A stretch of 8,340 nucleotides of DNA from CAZWZG01 sp964638245 (GTDB taxonomy: Bacteria > Pseudomonadota > Alphaproteobacteria > Rhodobacterales > Rhodobacteraceae), in the NCBI GenBank assembly GCA_964638245.1, contig CAZWZG010000138.1:1-8340 (forward strand), given 5' to 3'. The first letter of the stretch is position 1, and every line of letters starts with the position of its first letter. Below, in pieces: positions 1 through 6,295 of the stretch. The notes under the pieces are model-generated. The model had not been told where the DNA came from. It did not search any database and saw only the letters and a list, made by a program, of their open reading frames with translations. Position numbers and translations under genes: made by a program.

Positions 1-958
1 TCACGCCCATATGCGAGCCCCAGAACCCGCCCATCGTGGCGGGCACGCCGTGGATCGTGCCCGAGGCGGGATCGACGCCAGCGAAGTCTTCGTAGCGGGC
101 CGACGGGAAGACGAGGTGCGAGTGGCCGGTGAGGATCGCGTCGATGCCCGGGACCGTGGCCAGTGGTACGCTTGCGTTTTCCATCAGGTCGGTTTCGTCC
201 GCCGAGCCGATGCCAGAGTGGCTGAGCGCGATGATGATGTCGGCGCCTTCTTCCTTCATTTGCGGCACATAGGCGCGCGCGGTCTGGAGGATGTCGCGGG
301 CTTCGACATTGCCCTCAAGGTGCTGGCGATCCCATTGCATGATCTGGGGCGGGACAAAGCCGATCAGGCCGATCTTGATAGCATGGGCTTCACCGGCGCC
401 GTCCGTGACGGTGCGATCGAGGATCACGTAAGGTTTGACTAGCGTGGTGTCATCCGTGGGCGTGGCGCCGGTCTTGGTGGCGACGTTGGCGGTCACGACG
501 GGGAAATTGGCGCCGGCCAGCGATTTCATCAGGAAGTCGAGGCCGTAGTTGAATTCGTGATTGCCCAGCGTCGAGCCTTCAAAGCCGACCGCGTTCATCG
601 CCTGGATGATCGGGTGCATGTCGCCTTCTTTCATGCCCCGCTCATAGGCGATGTAGTCGCCCATCGGGTTGCCCTGAAGAAAGTCGCCATTGTCCAGCAG
701 GATCGAGTTCGTGGCCTCGGTGCGGATGTCGGCGATATGCGCGGCAGTCCGGGCCAGCCCCACCGTGTCGACGGGGCGGTCGCCGTAATAGTCATAGGGA
801 AAGACGTGCACGTGGAGGTCGGTCGTCTCCATAATGCGCAGGTGTGCTTGGCCGGCGGCAGCGCGGGCCGAGAACGGGTGCAGCATCACAAGAGAGGCTC
901 CAGCGGCGGTCGAGGTCAGAAAGGCGCGTCTGCTCATGGACGGAATACGAAATGACAT
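1..958 (-). CDS. cpdB: CpdB-type 2',3'-cyclic-nucleotide 2'-phosphodiesterase/3'-nucleotidase, N-terminal half (runs off the left edge)
   Basis: The reverse strand is open from an ATG at 958 to the window edge, giving 319 residues with no stop; the family is about 650 residues, so the C-terminal nucleotidase half lies outside. A twin-arginine signal is visible (SRRAFL, residues 9-14, then a hydrophobic stretch and an A-R-A site near 31-33), so export of the folded enzyme to the periplasm is expected. Metallophosphoesterase motifs follow in order: TTDLHVH (45-51), DNGDF (89-93), GNHEF (132-136), SHSG (246-249) and GHSH (278-281). The stretches IMETTDLH, GNHEFNYGLD and VPPQIM match what I recall of Escherichia coli CpdB. 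The family hydrolyses 2',3'-cyclic nucleotides to 3'-nucleotides and then to nucleosides, salvaging phosphate and nucleosides. The start at 958 is preferred because GGGAG lies 8 bases upstream; Met8 (937) is an alternative. It is divergent from nudC. The family call is very secure. Confidence 0.95.
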   Translation of the reverse strand, partial: MSFRIPSMSRRAFLTSTAAGASLVMLHPFSARAAAGQAHLRIMETTDLHVHVFPYDYYGDRPVDTVGLARTAAHIADIRTEATNSILLDNGDFLQGNPMGDYIAYERGMKEGDMHPIIQAMNAVGFEGSTLGNHEFNYGLDFLMKSLAGANFPVVTANVATKTGATPTDDTTLVKPYVILDRTVTDGAGEAHAIKIGLIGFVPPQIMQWDRQHLEGNVEARDILQTARAYVPQMKEEGADIIIALSHSGIGSADETDLMENASVPLATVPGIDAILTGHSHLVFPSARYEDFAGVDPASGTIHGVPATMGGFWGSHMGV

Positions 959-966
959 CAGAATGG

Positions 967-971
967 CTCCC
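967..971 (-). promoter_or_regulatory. Ribosome binding site of the cpdB-like gene
   Basis: GGGAG on the minus strand, 8 bases before the ATG at 958. It decides between that ATG and the in-frame Met8 codon seven codons later, which has no comparable site. Confidence 0.7.
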
Positions 972-995
972 AGGTTTTATGATTTTTGTGGCTAG

Positions 996-1012
996 CCCGA
1001 CTCGATGTCGGG
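996..1012. repeat. Short inverted repeat in the cpdB/nudC intergenic region
   Basis: CCCGAC (996-1001) and GTCGGG (1007-1012) are a perfect 6-base inverted repeat around a 5-base spacer. It lies about 38 bases upstream of the cpdB-like start, so it may form a small leader hairpin in that mRNA or be an operator. No run of T follows on either strand, so it does not look like a terminator. The function is unknown. Confidence 0.4.
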
Positions 1013-1075
1013 ACCATGACAAAAAGCCTAGCCCAGGATGTCTGTCTTGCATACGGCGCGAAGAGCCAATCGGCA

Positions 1076-1108
1076 ACTCGCGTTTTGGTTGAGAGGATTT
1101 CCGCGAGT
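1076..1108. repeat. Inverted repeat upstream of nudC (possible operator)
   Basis: ACTCGCG (1076-1082) and CGCGAGT (1102-1108) are perfect 7-base inverted arms separated by 19 bases. A weak sigma-70-like pair, TTGAGA (1089-1094) and TGTGAT (1111-1116) with a 16-base spacer, overlaps it. It could be a dyad operator or promoter region for nudC or the divergent gene. This is suggestive only, because 7-base dyads occur by chance in GC-rich DNA. Confidence 0.25.
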
Positions 1109-1163
1109 GCTGTGATGCGCGAATGCCTCTTGTCGTAACTTTTGCCCCGTGGCAGGTCGGGTC

Positions 1164-1169
1164 AGGAGG
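1164..1169 (+). promoter_or_regulatory. Strong ribosome binding site that sets the nudC start
   Basis: AGGAGG lies 6 bases before the GTG at 1176. The longer open frame from the GTG at 1149 would place this site inside the coding region and has no good site of its own. The true start is therefore taken as 1176. Confidence 0.8.
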
Positions 1170-1175
1170 TGCGCA

Positions 1176-2132
1176 GTGCGACTGGCGGAAACGGTGACAT
1201 TCGGGGGATCGGGGCTGGATCGCGCGGCGCAAAAGCGCAGCGATCCCGAGGCGATGGCTGCGCTTCTTTCGGATCCTGCAGCGCGGGTGCTCCCCTTTTG
1301 GCAGGAAAAACCCTATTCGCGTGCGGCGGGCGAAGGGCTGGTTTGGGTCGAGACGGGCTCAGACATGCTGATCGGGGCCGAGTTGATCTTTCTGGGGCTG
1401 GACGCGGACGGGCCGCGGTTTGCGGCGGATCTGAAGGACTGGGCGCCTGATGCGATCCCCGACACGCTTGGTGCGTTTCTGGATCCATCGCTCCAGACGC
1501 ATCCCATGGGCCCCAAGGACGCGGCGTTCGCAGAGTTGCGCGCGATCATGGCCGGGCTCACTCCGCGCGAGGCCGAACTGGCTGCGACAGGGCGGGGTCT
1601 GATTGCGTGGCACAAGACCCACGGGTTCTGTGCCAAGTGCGGACATGCGAGCGACATGATCGAAGCGGGCTGGCAGCGCAAGTGCCCGGCCTGCGGGGCG
1701 CGGCATTTCCCGCGTACCGACCCGGTTGTGATCATGCTGATCCTGCGCGGGAATTCGGTACTTGTGGGCCGCTCACCAGGTTGGCCTGAGGGCATGTATT
1801 CGTTGCTTGCGGGCTTTGTGGAGCCGGGCGAGACGATTGAAGCTGCCGTGCGGCGGGAAGTGTTCGAAGAAGCGGGCGTTGTGATTGGCGAGGTGACGTA
1901 TCTTGCCTCACAGCCCTGGCCATTCCCGGCCTCGTTGATGATCGGCTGTCTTGGGGTGGCGACCACTGACGAGATCACGATCGATCCCATTGAGATCGAA
2001 GACGCGCGCTGGATCACGCGCGAAGAGATGGTCGAGGTTCAGGCTGGGCGCCATGCCGACATGCGCCCAGCGCGCAAGGGGGCGATTGCGCGGTTTCTGA
2101 TCGAGCATTGGCTCGCGGATCGATTGGACTAA
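1176..2132 (+). CDS. nudC: NAD+ diphosphatase / RNA de-NADding Nudix hydrolase NudC
   Basis: The protein has 318 residues from a GTG start. NudC hydrolyses NAD(H) to NMN(H) and AMP, and in characterised bacteria removes the NAD cap from RNA 5' ends; it is cytoplasmic. Three hallmarks are visible. A four-cysteine zinc ribbon (Cys152, 155, 170, 173) has the C-X2-C-X14-C-X2-C spacing of E. coli NudC. A full Nudix box runs from Gly213 to Val235 with GFVEPGE and REVFEEAG, whose glutamates bind the catalytic metal. The NudC-specific SQPWPFPxS motif is at 245-253. The N-terminal 150 residues, starting RLAETVTFGGSGLDRA, are longer than in E. coli (about 257 residues in total), as is usual in alphaproteobacteria. 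The next gene starts 9 bases after the stop, which suggests co-transcription. The annotation is very secure. Confidence 0.97.
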   Translation: MRLAETVTFGGSGLDRAAQKRSDPEAMAALLSDPAARVLPFWQEKPYSRAAGEGLVWVETGSDMLIGAELIFLGLDADGPRFAADLKDWAPDAIPDTLGAFLDPSLQTHPMGPKDAAFAELRAIMAGLTPREAELAATGRGLIAWHKTHGFCAKCGHASDMIEAGWQRKCPACGARHFPRTDPVVIMLILRGNSVLVGRSPGWPEGMYSLLAGFVEPGETIEAAVRREVFEEAGVVIGEVTYLASQPWPFPASLMIGCLGVATTDEITIDPIEIEDARWITREEMVEVQAGRHADMRPARKGAIARFLIEHWLADRLD

Positions 2133-2141
2133 GATTTTCCT

Positions 2142-2594
2142 ATGAAGTTTTCGACGCGTGAAGATATCGACAGACCCATTGCAGAGGTTTATGCGCAGGC
2201 TTCGGATTTTGCGTTGTTCGAGAAGCTGGCCGCCAAACGGGGCGTCTCGGTTCGTGGTGAAGCGCCGATAACCTCCCTGACCGAGGGCCAGAAATGGACC
2301 ACGGGGTTCGATTATCGCGGACGCACGCGTCAGGTGGGTGCCGAGGTTGTCAGCAGCGATCCCGGGCAGGGATACGCCGTTTCCTTTGAAGGTGAAGGCA
2401 TCGTCGGGCTCGGAGTAATTGACCTACTGGCGCTATCGAATTCGCGCACGCGGATGTTTGTGTCGCTTGATCTGCGACCCCAATCGATTTCAGCGCGGGT
2501 CATCCTTCAGTCGCTGAAGTTCGCCAAGAAATCTCTGAATGCGCGATTTGAAAAGCGGGTAACGGCGTTCGCGCGGATGATCGAAGGCAACTAA
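2142..2594 (+). CDS. SRPBCC (START/Bet v1-like) family protein
   Basis: A 150-residue soluble protein with no signal peptide or membrane segment. The opening, an acidic strand followed by a helix (EDIDRPIAEVYAQASDFALF, residues 8-27), is the usual start of the helix-grip SRPBCC fold. The long C-terminal helix, rich in Lys and Arg (SLKFAKKSLNARFEKR, about 126-141), closes the fold. These proteins hold a hydrophobic ligand in a central cavity, and no specific ligand or catalytic residue can be named here. The start lies 9 bases after the nudC stop with only a weak ribosome site, so translation may be coupled to nudC. From memory, a small SRPBCC gene directly after nudC is common in Rhodobacterales, which hints at a functional link that has not been defined. 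The family is fairly secure; the function is unknown. Confidence 0.85.
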   Translation: MKFSTREDIDRPIAEVYAQASDFALFEKLAAKRGVSVRGEAPITSLTEGQKWTTGFDYRGRTRQVGAEVVSSDPGQGYAVSFEGEGIVGLGVIDLLALSNSRTRMFVSLDLRPQSISARVILQSLKFAKKSLNARFEKRVTAFARMIEGN

Positions 2595-2647
2595 CGACCA
2601 CAAAGAATTCATAGCCTTTTGGGATGAAGCCTTGCGCCACTCATCGC
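2595..2647 (+). other. Intergenic tail after the SRPBCC gene, up to the assembly gap
   Basis: 53 bases follow the stop and end at the N run. I see no convincing hairpin with a T run, no ribosome site and no gene. Any terminator for the nudC transcript may lie in the gap. Confidence 0.5.
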
Positions 2648-2747
2648 NNNNNNNNNNNNNNNNNNNNNNNNNNNNNNNNNNNNNNNNNNNNNNNNNNNNN
2701 NNNNNNNNNNNNNNNNNNNNNNNNNNNNNNNNNNNNNNNNNNNNNNN
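2648..2747. other. Assembly gap (100 N), true length unknown
   Basis: Exactly 100 undetermined bases, the conventional placeholder for a scaffold join. It lies between the SRPBCC gene and the binding-protein gene. Only 22 bases (2748-2769) are known upstream of the transporter start, so the transporter promoter and any regulator gene are hidden here. Confidence 0.9.
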
Positions 2748-2757
2748 TTTTTGAGCT

Positions 2758-2764
2758 AGGGAGG
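2758..2764 (+). promoter_or_regulatory. Ribosome binding site of the TRAP binding protein
   Basis: AGGGAGG lies 5 bases before the ATG at 2770. It is a strong site, in keeping with the high expression usual for periplasmic binding proteins. Confidence 0.8.
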
Positions 2765-2769
2765 ACAAC

Positions 2770-3825
2770 ATGCTCAAGTCAACACTATGCGGTGCGCTGG
2801 TCGCGGCCACGTCGCTTGTTGCGTCAAGCGCGGTTGCACAGGTGAACCTTACGTCGAACACTGCCGGAGCGGGCACGACCGCGGGTCTGACGGCTTCGTC
2901 GCTGGTCGAATATGCCGCTGAGCGGAATATCGCGAACATTCAGCTGAAAGACGGGCAAACGGGTACGAACTATGTGCTGGCGCTTGCTGAGGGCAAGATC
3001 GACATCGCCAATGGCCCCTATATCCTACCGTTCTTCCTTGGGAACGCAGTGGGTCCGTACGCCAACATCGACAAGGCAACCGGGAAAGAGCTTGGGGCCA
3101 ACGTGCAGCTTCTTTACCCGTATACCCTCAGCATTTTCACAATGTACGCCTTTGACTCAAAAGGCGTCGACGGCTGGAACGATCTTAAAGGGCGCAAGAT
3201 CATGAATGGTCCGCCGCGGGGCGCAGCAACGGCCAACTCGCGCGCCTTGTTGCAGCTCTTCGGGGGTGTGAAGCCAGGCGATGACTATGAGTCCGTCACC
3301 GTCAGTTGGGATCAAGTTCCGACGGCTATCATTGATGGATCTGCAGACGTTGCTGTGATTCCGGCCATGTTTCCCGGCCCGCGTGTCACGCGGATTGGGT
3401 CTGCAGGCGCAATGACGCTCTTTTCGCTGCCCAAGGACATCTTTGACTCTGATGGCGGACAGGCACTTTTGAACAAACCGGGTTCTGGTGCCTTCACGAT
3501 GCCCGTCAGCGAGCTTCAGGCTGTTATGGGTGACGGTTGGACTATCGACAGCGAAGATGACACTTTCCGTGCAATGTCGGTTGTCGGTGGCGATTTCGTC
3601 AATCGCAGCATGGACGCAGACCTCGCCTACGAGTTGACAAAGGCGCATATCGAAAACCTCGACAACATTCGTAACAAGGCGCCTTTCATGGCCTCGTTGA
3701 ACTTTGGCGTACTTGATCCGGCCGTTTCGGGTCTTTGCGGGAACAACCCTGTGAAGTTCCATGTCGGAGCCGTTCGGGCATGGGAGGAAGCCGGATACGA
3801 GGTTCCGGAGTGCGCCAAACCCTAA
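2770..3825 (+). CDS. TAXI-family TRAP transporter solute-binding protein
   Basis: A 351-residue protein with a Sec signal peptide: Lys3, a hydrophobic core at 5-18 and an A-V-A site before Gln24. It is expected to be a free periplasmic protein that hands its ligand to the permease encoded next. TAXI features are the segment GTNYVLALAEGKIDIA (about 65-80), the two-lobe pattern with LKGRKIMNGPPRGAAT (about 139-154) and IIDGSADVAVI (about 188-198), and the closing FHVGAVRAWEEAGYEVPE (330-347). The usual N-terminal GTGG-type loop is replaced by SNTAGAGTTAG (about 29-39), so this is a divergent member. The mature protein has only two cysteines, Cys323 and Cys348, near the C-terminus, which may form a disulfide. 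The substrate is unknown; the few TAXI proteins studied bind small organic anions. It is probably the first gene of an operon with the permease and sulfatase. Confidence 0.9.
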   Translation: MLKSTLCGALVAATSLVASSAVAQVNLTSNTAGAGTTAGLTASSLVEYAAERNIANIQLKDGQTGTNYVLALAEGKIDIANGPYILPFFLGNAVGPYANIDKATGKELGANVQLLYPYTLSIFTMYAFDSKGVDGWNDLKGRKIMNGPPRGAATANSRALLQLFGGVKPGDDYESVTVSWDQVPTAIIDGSADVAVIPAMFPGPRVTRIGSAGAMTLFSLPKDIFDSDGGQALLNKPGSGAFTMPVSELQAVMGDGWTIDSEDDTFRAMSVVGGDFVNRSMDADLAYELTKAHIENLDNIRNKAPFMASLNFGVLDPAVSGLCGNNPVKFHVGAVRAWEEAGYEVPECAKP

Positions 3826-3841
3826 GCTGAGAACAGTCTTG

Positions 3842-3864
3842 CGGGCGGCCACTGGGGCCGCCCG
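3842..3864 (+). terminator. GC-rich hairpin between binding protein and permease (leaky terminator or mRNA stabiliser)
   Basis: CGGGCGGCC (3842-3850) pairs perfectly over 9 bases with GGCCGCCCG (3856-3864) around a 5-base loop, and is followed by TTTCTC. It lies 16 bases after the binding-protein stop and before the permease start. The T tract is short, so partial termination, or protection of the upstream mRNA 3' end, is likelier than full termination. Either would raise binding protein relative to permease. Confidence 0.75.
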
Positions 3865-3905
3865 TTTCTCTAATTCGGATGCGGATCCGGGCAAGTGGGG
3901 TGGCT

Positions 3906-6257
3906 ATGGCTAAAGTCAAAACAGCAATGAACAATCCAGAAGTCGAACCAGGGCCAATGGTTCGACGTCTCTTGTTCTGGATCGGGCTGGCGATGGTTAT
4001 CGTAGGCTTGCTCAATGTTACGCCCGCGATCCCGGGTTGGGATGACCTTTGGAAGACCATTACCGGCAACGAGTTTTTCCGGATCCGCCGTTACCCCACT
4101 GAATGGCTCTATCCCATCCTGTTCTCGGTGATGATGCTGATTGTTGCCTTGCGCCATTCCATGTGGCGCGCTTGGGTTGAAAAGTCGTCTCTGAGGCGCG
4201 GTGCAGGTCTTTTTATGGATATCGCACTTGTCGTGGCCGGCATTGCGATTTCGCTGACATACTTGATCGAACTTGAGGCGGTCTGTCTTTTGGATGTCCT
4301 TTCGGGTGATCGAGAGCGCCTTATGGCCGAAGCGCTTCAGTCAGAGGTCGAATACGCGACCATGCTGGGGCTGCCGATCCCGGATACCGCGGACGATCCC
4401 AGTTGCTTGAACACGACAGGCGGTTGGTTGCCGTTCATCCTGTTCGGCGCGATCGTGATCTTCTTGCTGTACAACATCAAGGTCTGGGGGCTGCCGCTGG
4501 TTCTCGTGTCGATTATCGTGGCGACCTATACCTTCGGCACGGTCTTTAACTGGTACCTGTTTGGTGCCGAGGACCAGAACAAGTACCTCGTCACTATACT
4601 CAGTAGCGAGGAGCCGCGAACGCTGGCGTCTGGGCGTGAGTTCGTACGCGATGCCTTGATCAACAACAATTCCGGTCTCTTAGGGCAGTTCATAAACGTC
4701 CTATTCATACTCGTGTTTCCCTACATCATTCTCGGAGCGCTCTTTGGGCGGAGTGCGGGGGGGCAGGCGCTGATCAAGCTGGCGTTCAATGCCACGCGCA
4801 ACCTGCGGGGCGGTCCGGCGCATGCGGCTGTGGTGTCTTCGGCCATGTTTGGGACAATCACCGGCGGTCCGGTGGTCAACGTGCTATCGACCGGCGTTCT
4901 GACGATCCCGATGATGATCAAGCGGGGCTTTTCGAAGGTCTTTGCGGGCGGGGTCGAAGCGGCGGCCTCATCGGGTGGTTCGATCATGCCGCCGATTATG
5001 GGGGTGGCAGCGTTCATCATGGCGTCGCTGACGGGTGTTCCCTATCGCGACATCATTATTGCGGCCGCTATTCCGGCAGGATTTTATTTCTTTTGCCTGT
5101 TCATGTCCGTGGTTTTTCAGGCGCGAAAACAGAACATTGAAGCAGTGGGCGAGCTGACCGAGGACATGCGTCTTACTGGGAAGGACAAGCTACATCTGAT
5201 GCAGATCTTCGCACCCGTTCTGCTTGTGTTAGTTCTGCTTTTGACGCCCAAGGACGGGATCGGTTGCGGTTGGCTCGGTGCGCTTTTCGGCGCCGTCACG
5301 GAAATGAACGGAGACACTTGCCGAGCGGTTTCGCTGCCCTGGGCATTCCAGCTTTTCCAGAACGCGGCTGGCGACGCCAGTGCCGCTGGGTGGTGGGCTG
5401 TCTTCCTACTTCTCTTTCTGATGTTTTTGGATGAGGATATTCGCCGCAAACCGGGAATGATCCTACAAAGCTTGTCTATGGCGGGCTCGACCGTTTCGAC
5501 GCTGTACCTGATGTTCCTTGCGGTGACGGTCATTGATGTATGCCTAAACTTTACCGGACTGGCACGATTTGTGTCGGTGGACGTGTTGAGCTTCCTCAGT
5601 TCGTTCGAAGTGACGGCGCAATCGGTTGGCTTCCAGCTTTTCGCACTGCTTCTAACAATGCTCCTTGCAGTGCTCCTAGGCATGGGGATGCCCGCTGTGC
5701 CGGCCTATATTAACGTTGCCTTGCTGATGGGACCGATGCTGGTTGGCCTTGGAATCGCAAATTTCACGGCCCACATGTTCATCTTCTATTTTGCAGTGGC
5801 CTCGGCGATCACTCCGCCAGTCGCACTAGCAGCCTTTGCGGCGGCGAGTATCACGAAGGCGGATCCAATGGCGACCGGCTTCTCGGCCGTGCGTTCTGGC
5901 ATTGTGATGTTCACGCTGCCTTTTGCCTTCGCGATTTATCCTGAACTTCTGCTGATTGATCAGGCCGTCATTGATCCCAACACGGGTGCGTTCCTGCCGG
6001 GATATGATGGTGATCGTGATTGGGCCTGGCTCGTTTTCTTGATCGCACGGCTGGCTTTCGCACTGTACTTTGTTTCGAGTGCGCTTGCTGGGTTTGATCA
6101 GAAGCGATTGAATGGGATCGAAGTCGGCCTTCGGCTGGTTGTCGCGATATTGATCATGTTCCAGCCGGTCGAGATCTATGGGCCCGCCATCGCTGCTGGT
6201 GTGGCGATCCTTGCGCTACATACGTTTCGCGCGCGCCTCTCGCCTCAGCCGCAATAG
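3906..6257 (+). CDS. TRAP transporter permease, fused 4TM/12TM (DctQ-DctM) subunit
   Basis: 783 residues from the ATG at 3906, an inner-membrane, Na+-coupled secondary transporter of the fused type that pairs with TAXI binding proteins. The N-terminal part (about 1-230) is DctQ-like, with membrane segments near 22-42, 68-83, 98-122 and 174-191. The DctM part has the two matched family motifs: GGPVVNVLSTGVLTIPMM then AAASSGGSIMPPIMG (from about 320), and LLGMGMPAVPAY (590-601) then ASAITPPVALAAF (from about 632). Cysteine pairs occur in two hydrophilic loops: C127/C167 in the probable periplasmic loop between membrane segments 3 and 4, and C454/C472. The ATG at 3906 is preferred over the one at 3879 because the latter has no ribosome site and lies just after the hairpin; the GTGGGG before 3906 is itself weak. 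The sulfatase gene starts 38 bases downstream. The substrate is unknown. Confidence 0.93.
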   Translation: MAKVKTAMNNPEVEPGPMVRRLLFWIGLAMVIVGLLNVTPAIPGWDDLWKTITGNEFFRIRRYPTEWLYPILFSVMMLIVALRHSMWRAWVEKSSLRRGAGLFMDIALVVAGIAISLTYLIELEAVCLLDVLSGDRERLMAEALQSEVEYATMLGLPIPDTADDPSCLNTTGGWLPFILFGAIVIFLLYNIKVWGLPLVLVSIIVATYTFGTVFNWYLFGAEDQNKYLVTILSSEEPRTLASGREFVRDALINNNSGLLGQFINVLFILVFPYIILGALFGRSAGGQALIKLAFNATRNLRGGPAHAAVVSSAMFGTITGGPVVNVLSTGVLTIPMMIKRGFSKVFAGGVEAAASSGGSIMPPIMGVAAFIMASLTGVPYRDIIIAAAIPAGFYFFCLFMSVVFQARKQNIEAVGELTEDMRLTGKDKLHLMQIFAPVLLVLVLLLTPKDGIGCGWLGALFGAVTEMNGDTCRAVSLPWAFQLFQNAAGDASAAGWWAVFLLLFLMFLDEDIRRKPGMILQSLSMAGSTVSTLYLMFLAVTVIDVCLNFTGLARFVSVDVLSFLSSFEVTAQSVGFQLFALLLTMLLAVLLGMGMPAVPAYINVALLMGPMLVGLGIANFTAHMFIFYFAVASAITPPVALAAFAAASITKADPMATGFSAVRSGIVMFTLPFAFAIYPELLLIDQAVIDPNTGAFLPGYDGDRDWAWLVFLIARLAFALYFVSSALAGFDQKRLNGIEVGLRLVVAILIMFQPVEIYGPAIAAGVAILALHTFRARLSPQPQ

Positions 6258-6295
6258 CTGCTAGGCTTGGGCGACCGGATCTGTTGGAGACGTCA

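Noticed and set aside
11..955. Plus-strand open frames at 11-442 and 557-955
   Set aside because: They are antisense shadows of the clearly recognisable cpdB-like gene; their translations show no family features.
976..1022. Promoter for the cpdB-like gene (TTGTCA at 1017-1022 on the minus strand; CATAAA at 976-981)
   Set aside because: Neither element has a convincing partner at 16-18 bases, and the second would place the transcript start on the ribosome site.
1149..1175. Longer nudC start at the GTG at 1149
   Set aside because: The extra nine residues have no family match, and the strong AGGAGG at 1164-1169 is correctly placed for the GTG at 1176.
792..1232. Minus-strand 146-codon frame crossing the intergenic region into nudC
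   Set aside because: It overlaps the cpdB-like N-terminus in another frame and its translation is low-complexity with no recognisable domain.
1313..2017. 234-codon minus-strand frame inside nudC
   Set aside because: It is a shadow frame caused by GC-rich codon bias; the opposite strand is an unmistakable NudC.
2788..2793. Lipoprotein signal at Cys7 of the binding protein (T-L-C-G)
   Set aside because: The cysteine comes before most of the hydrophobic core, so it cannot be a lipobox; a normal A-V-A cleavage site follows at 21-23.
2490..2939. Frames crossing the first N run on both strands
   Set aside because: They are open only because N is not read as a stop; nothing supports coding across the gap.
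3157..3894. 245-codon minus-strand frame antisense to the binding protein
   Set aside because: No domain or signal, and the opposite strand encodes a complete TAXI protein with a good ribosome site.
5117..5683. 188-codon minus-strand frame inside the permease
   Set aside because: It is rich in Arg and Ser, as expected from the complement of membrane-protein codons, and has no recognisable family.
6284..6295. TTG start four codons upstream of the sulfatase ATG
   Set aside because: The TTG overlaps the ribosome site GGAGA, which serves the ATG at 6296.
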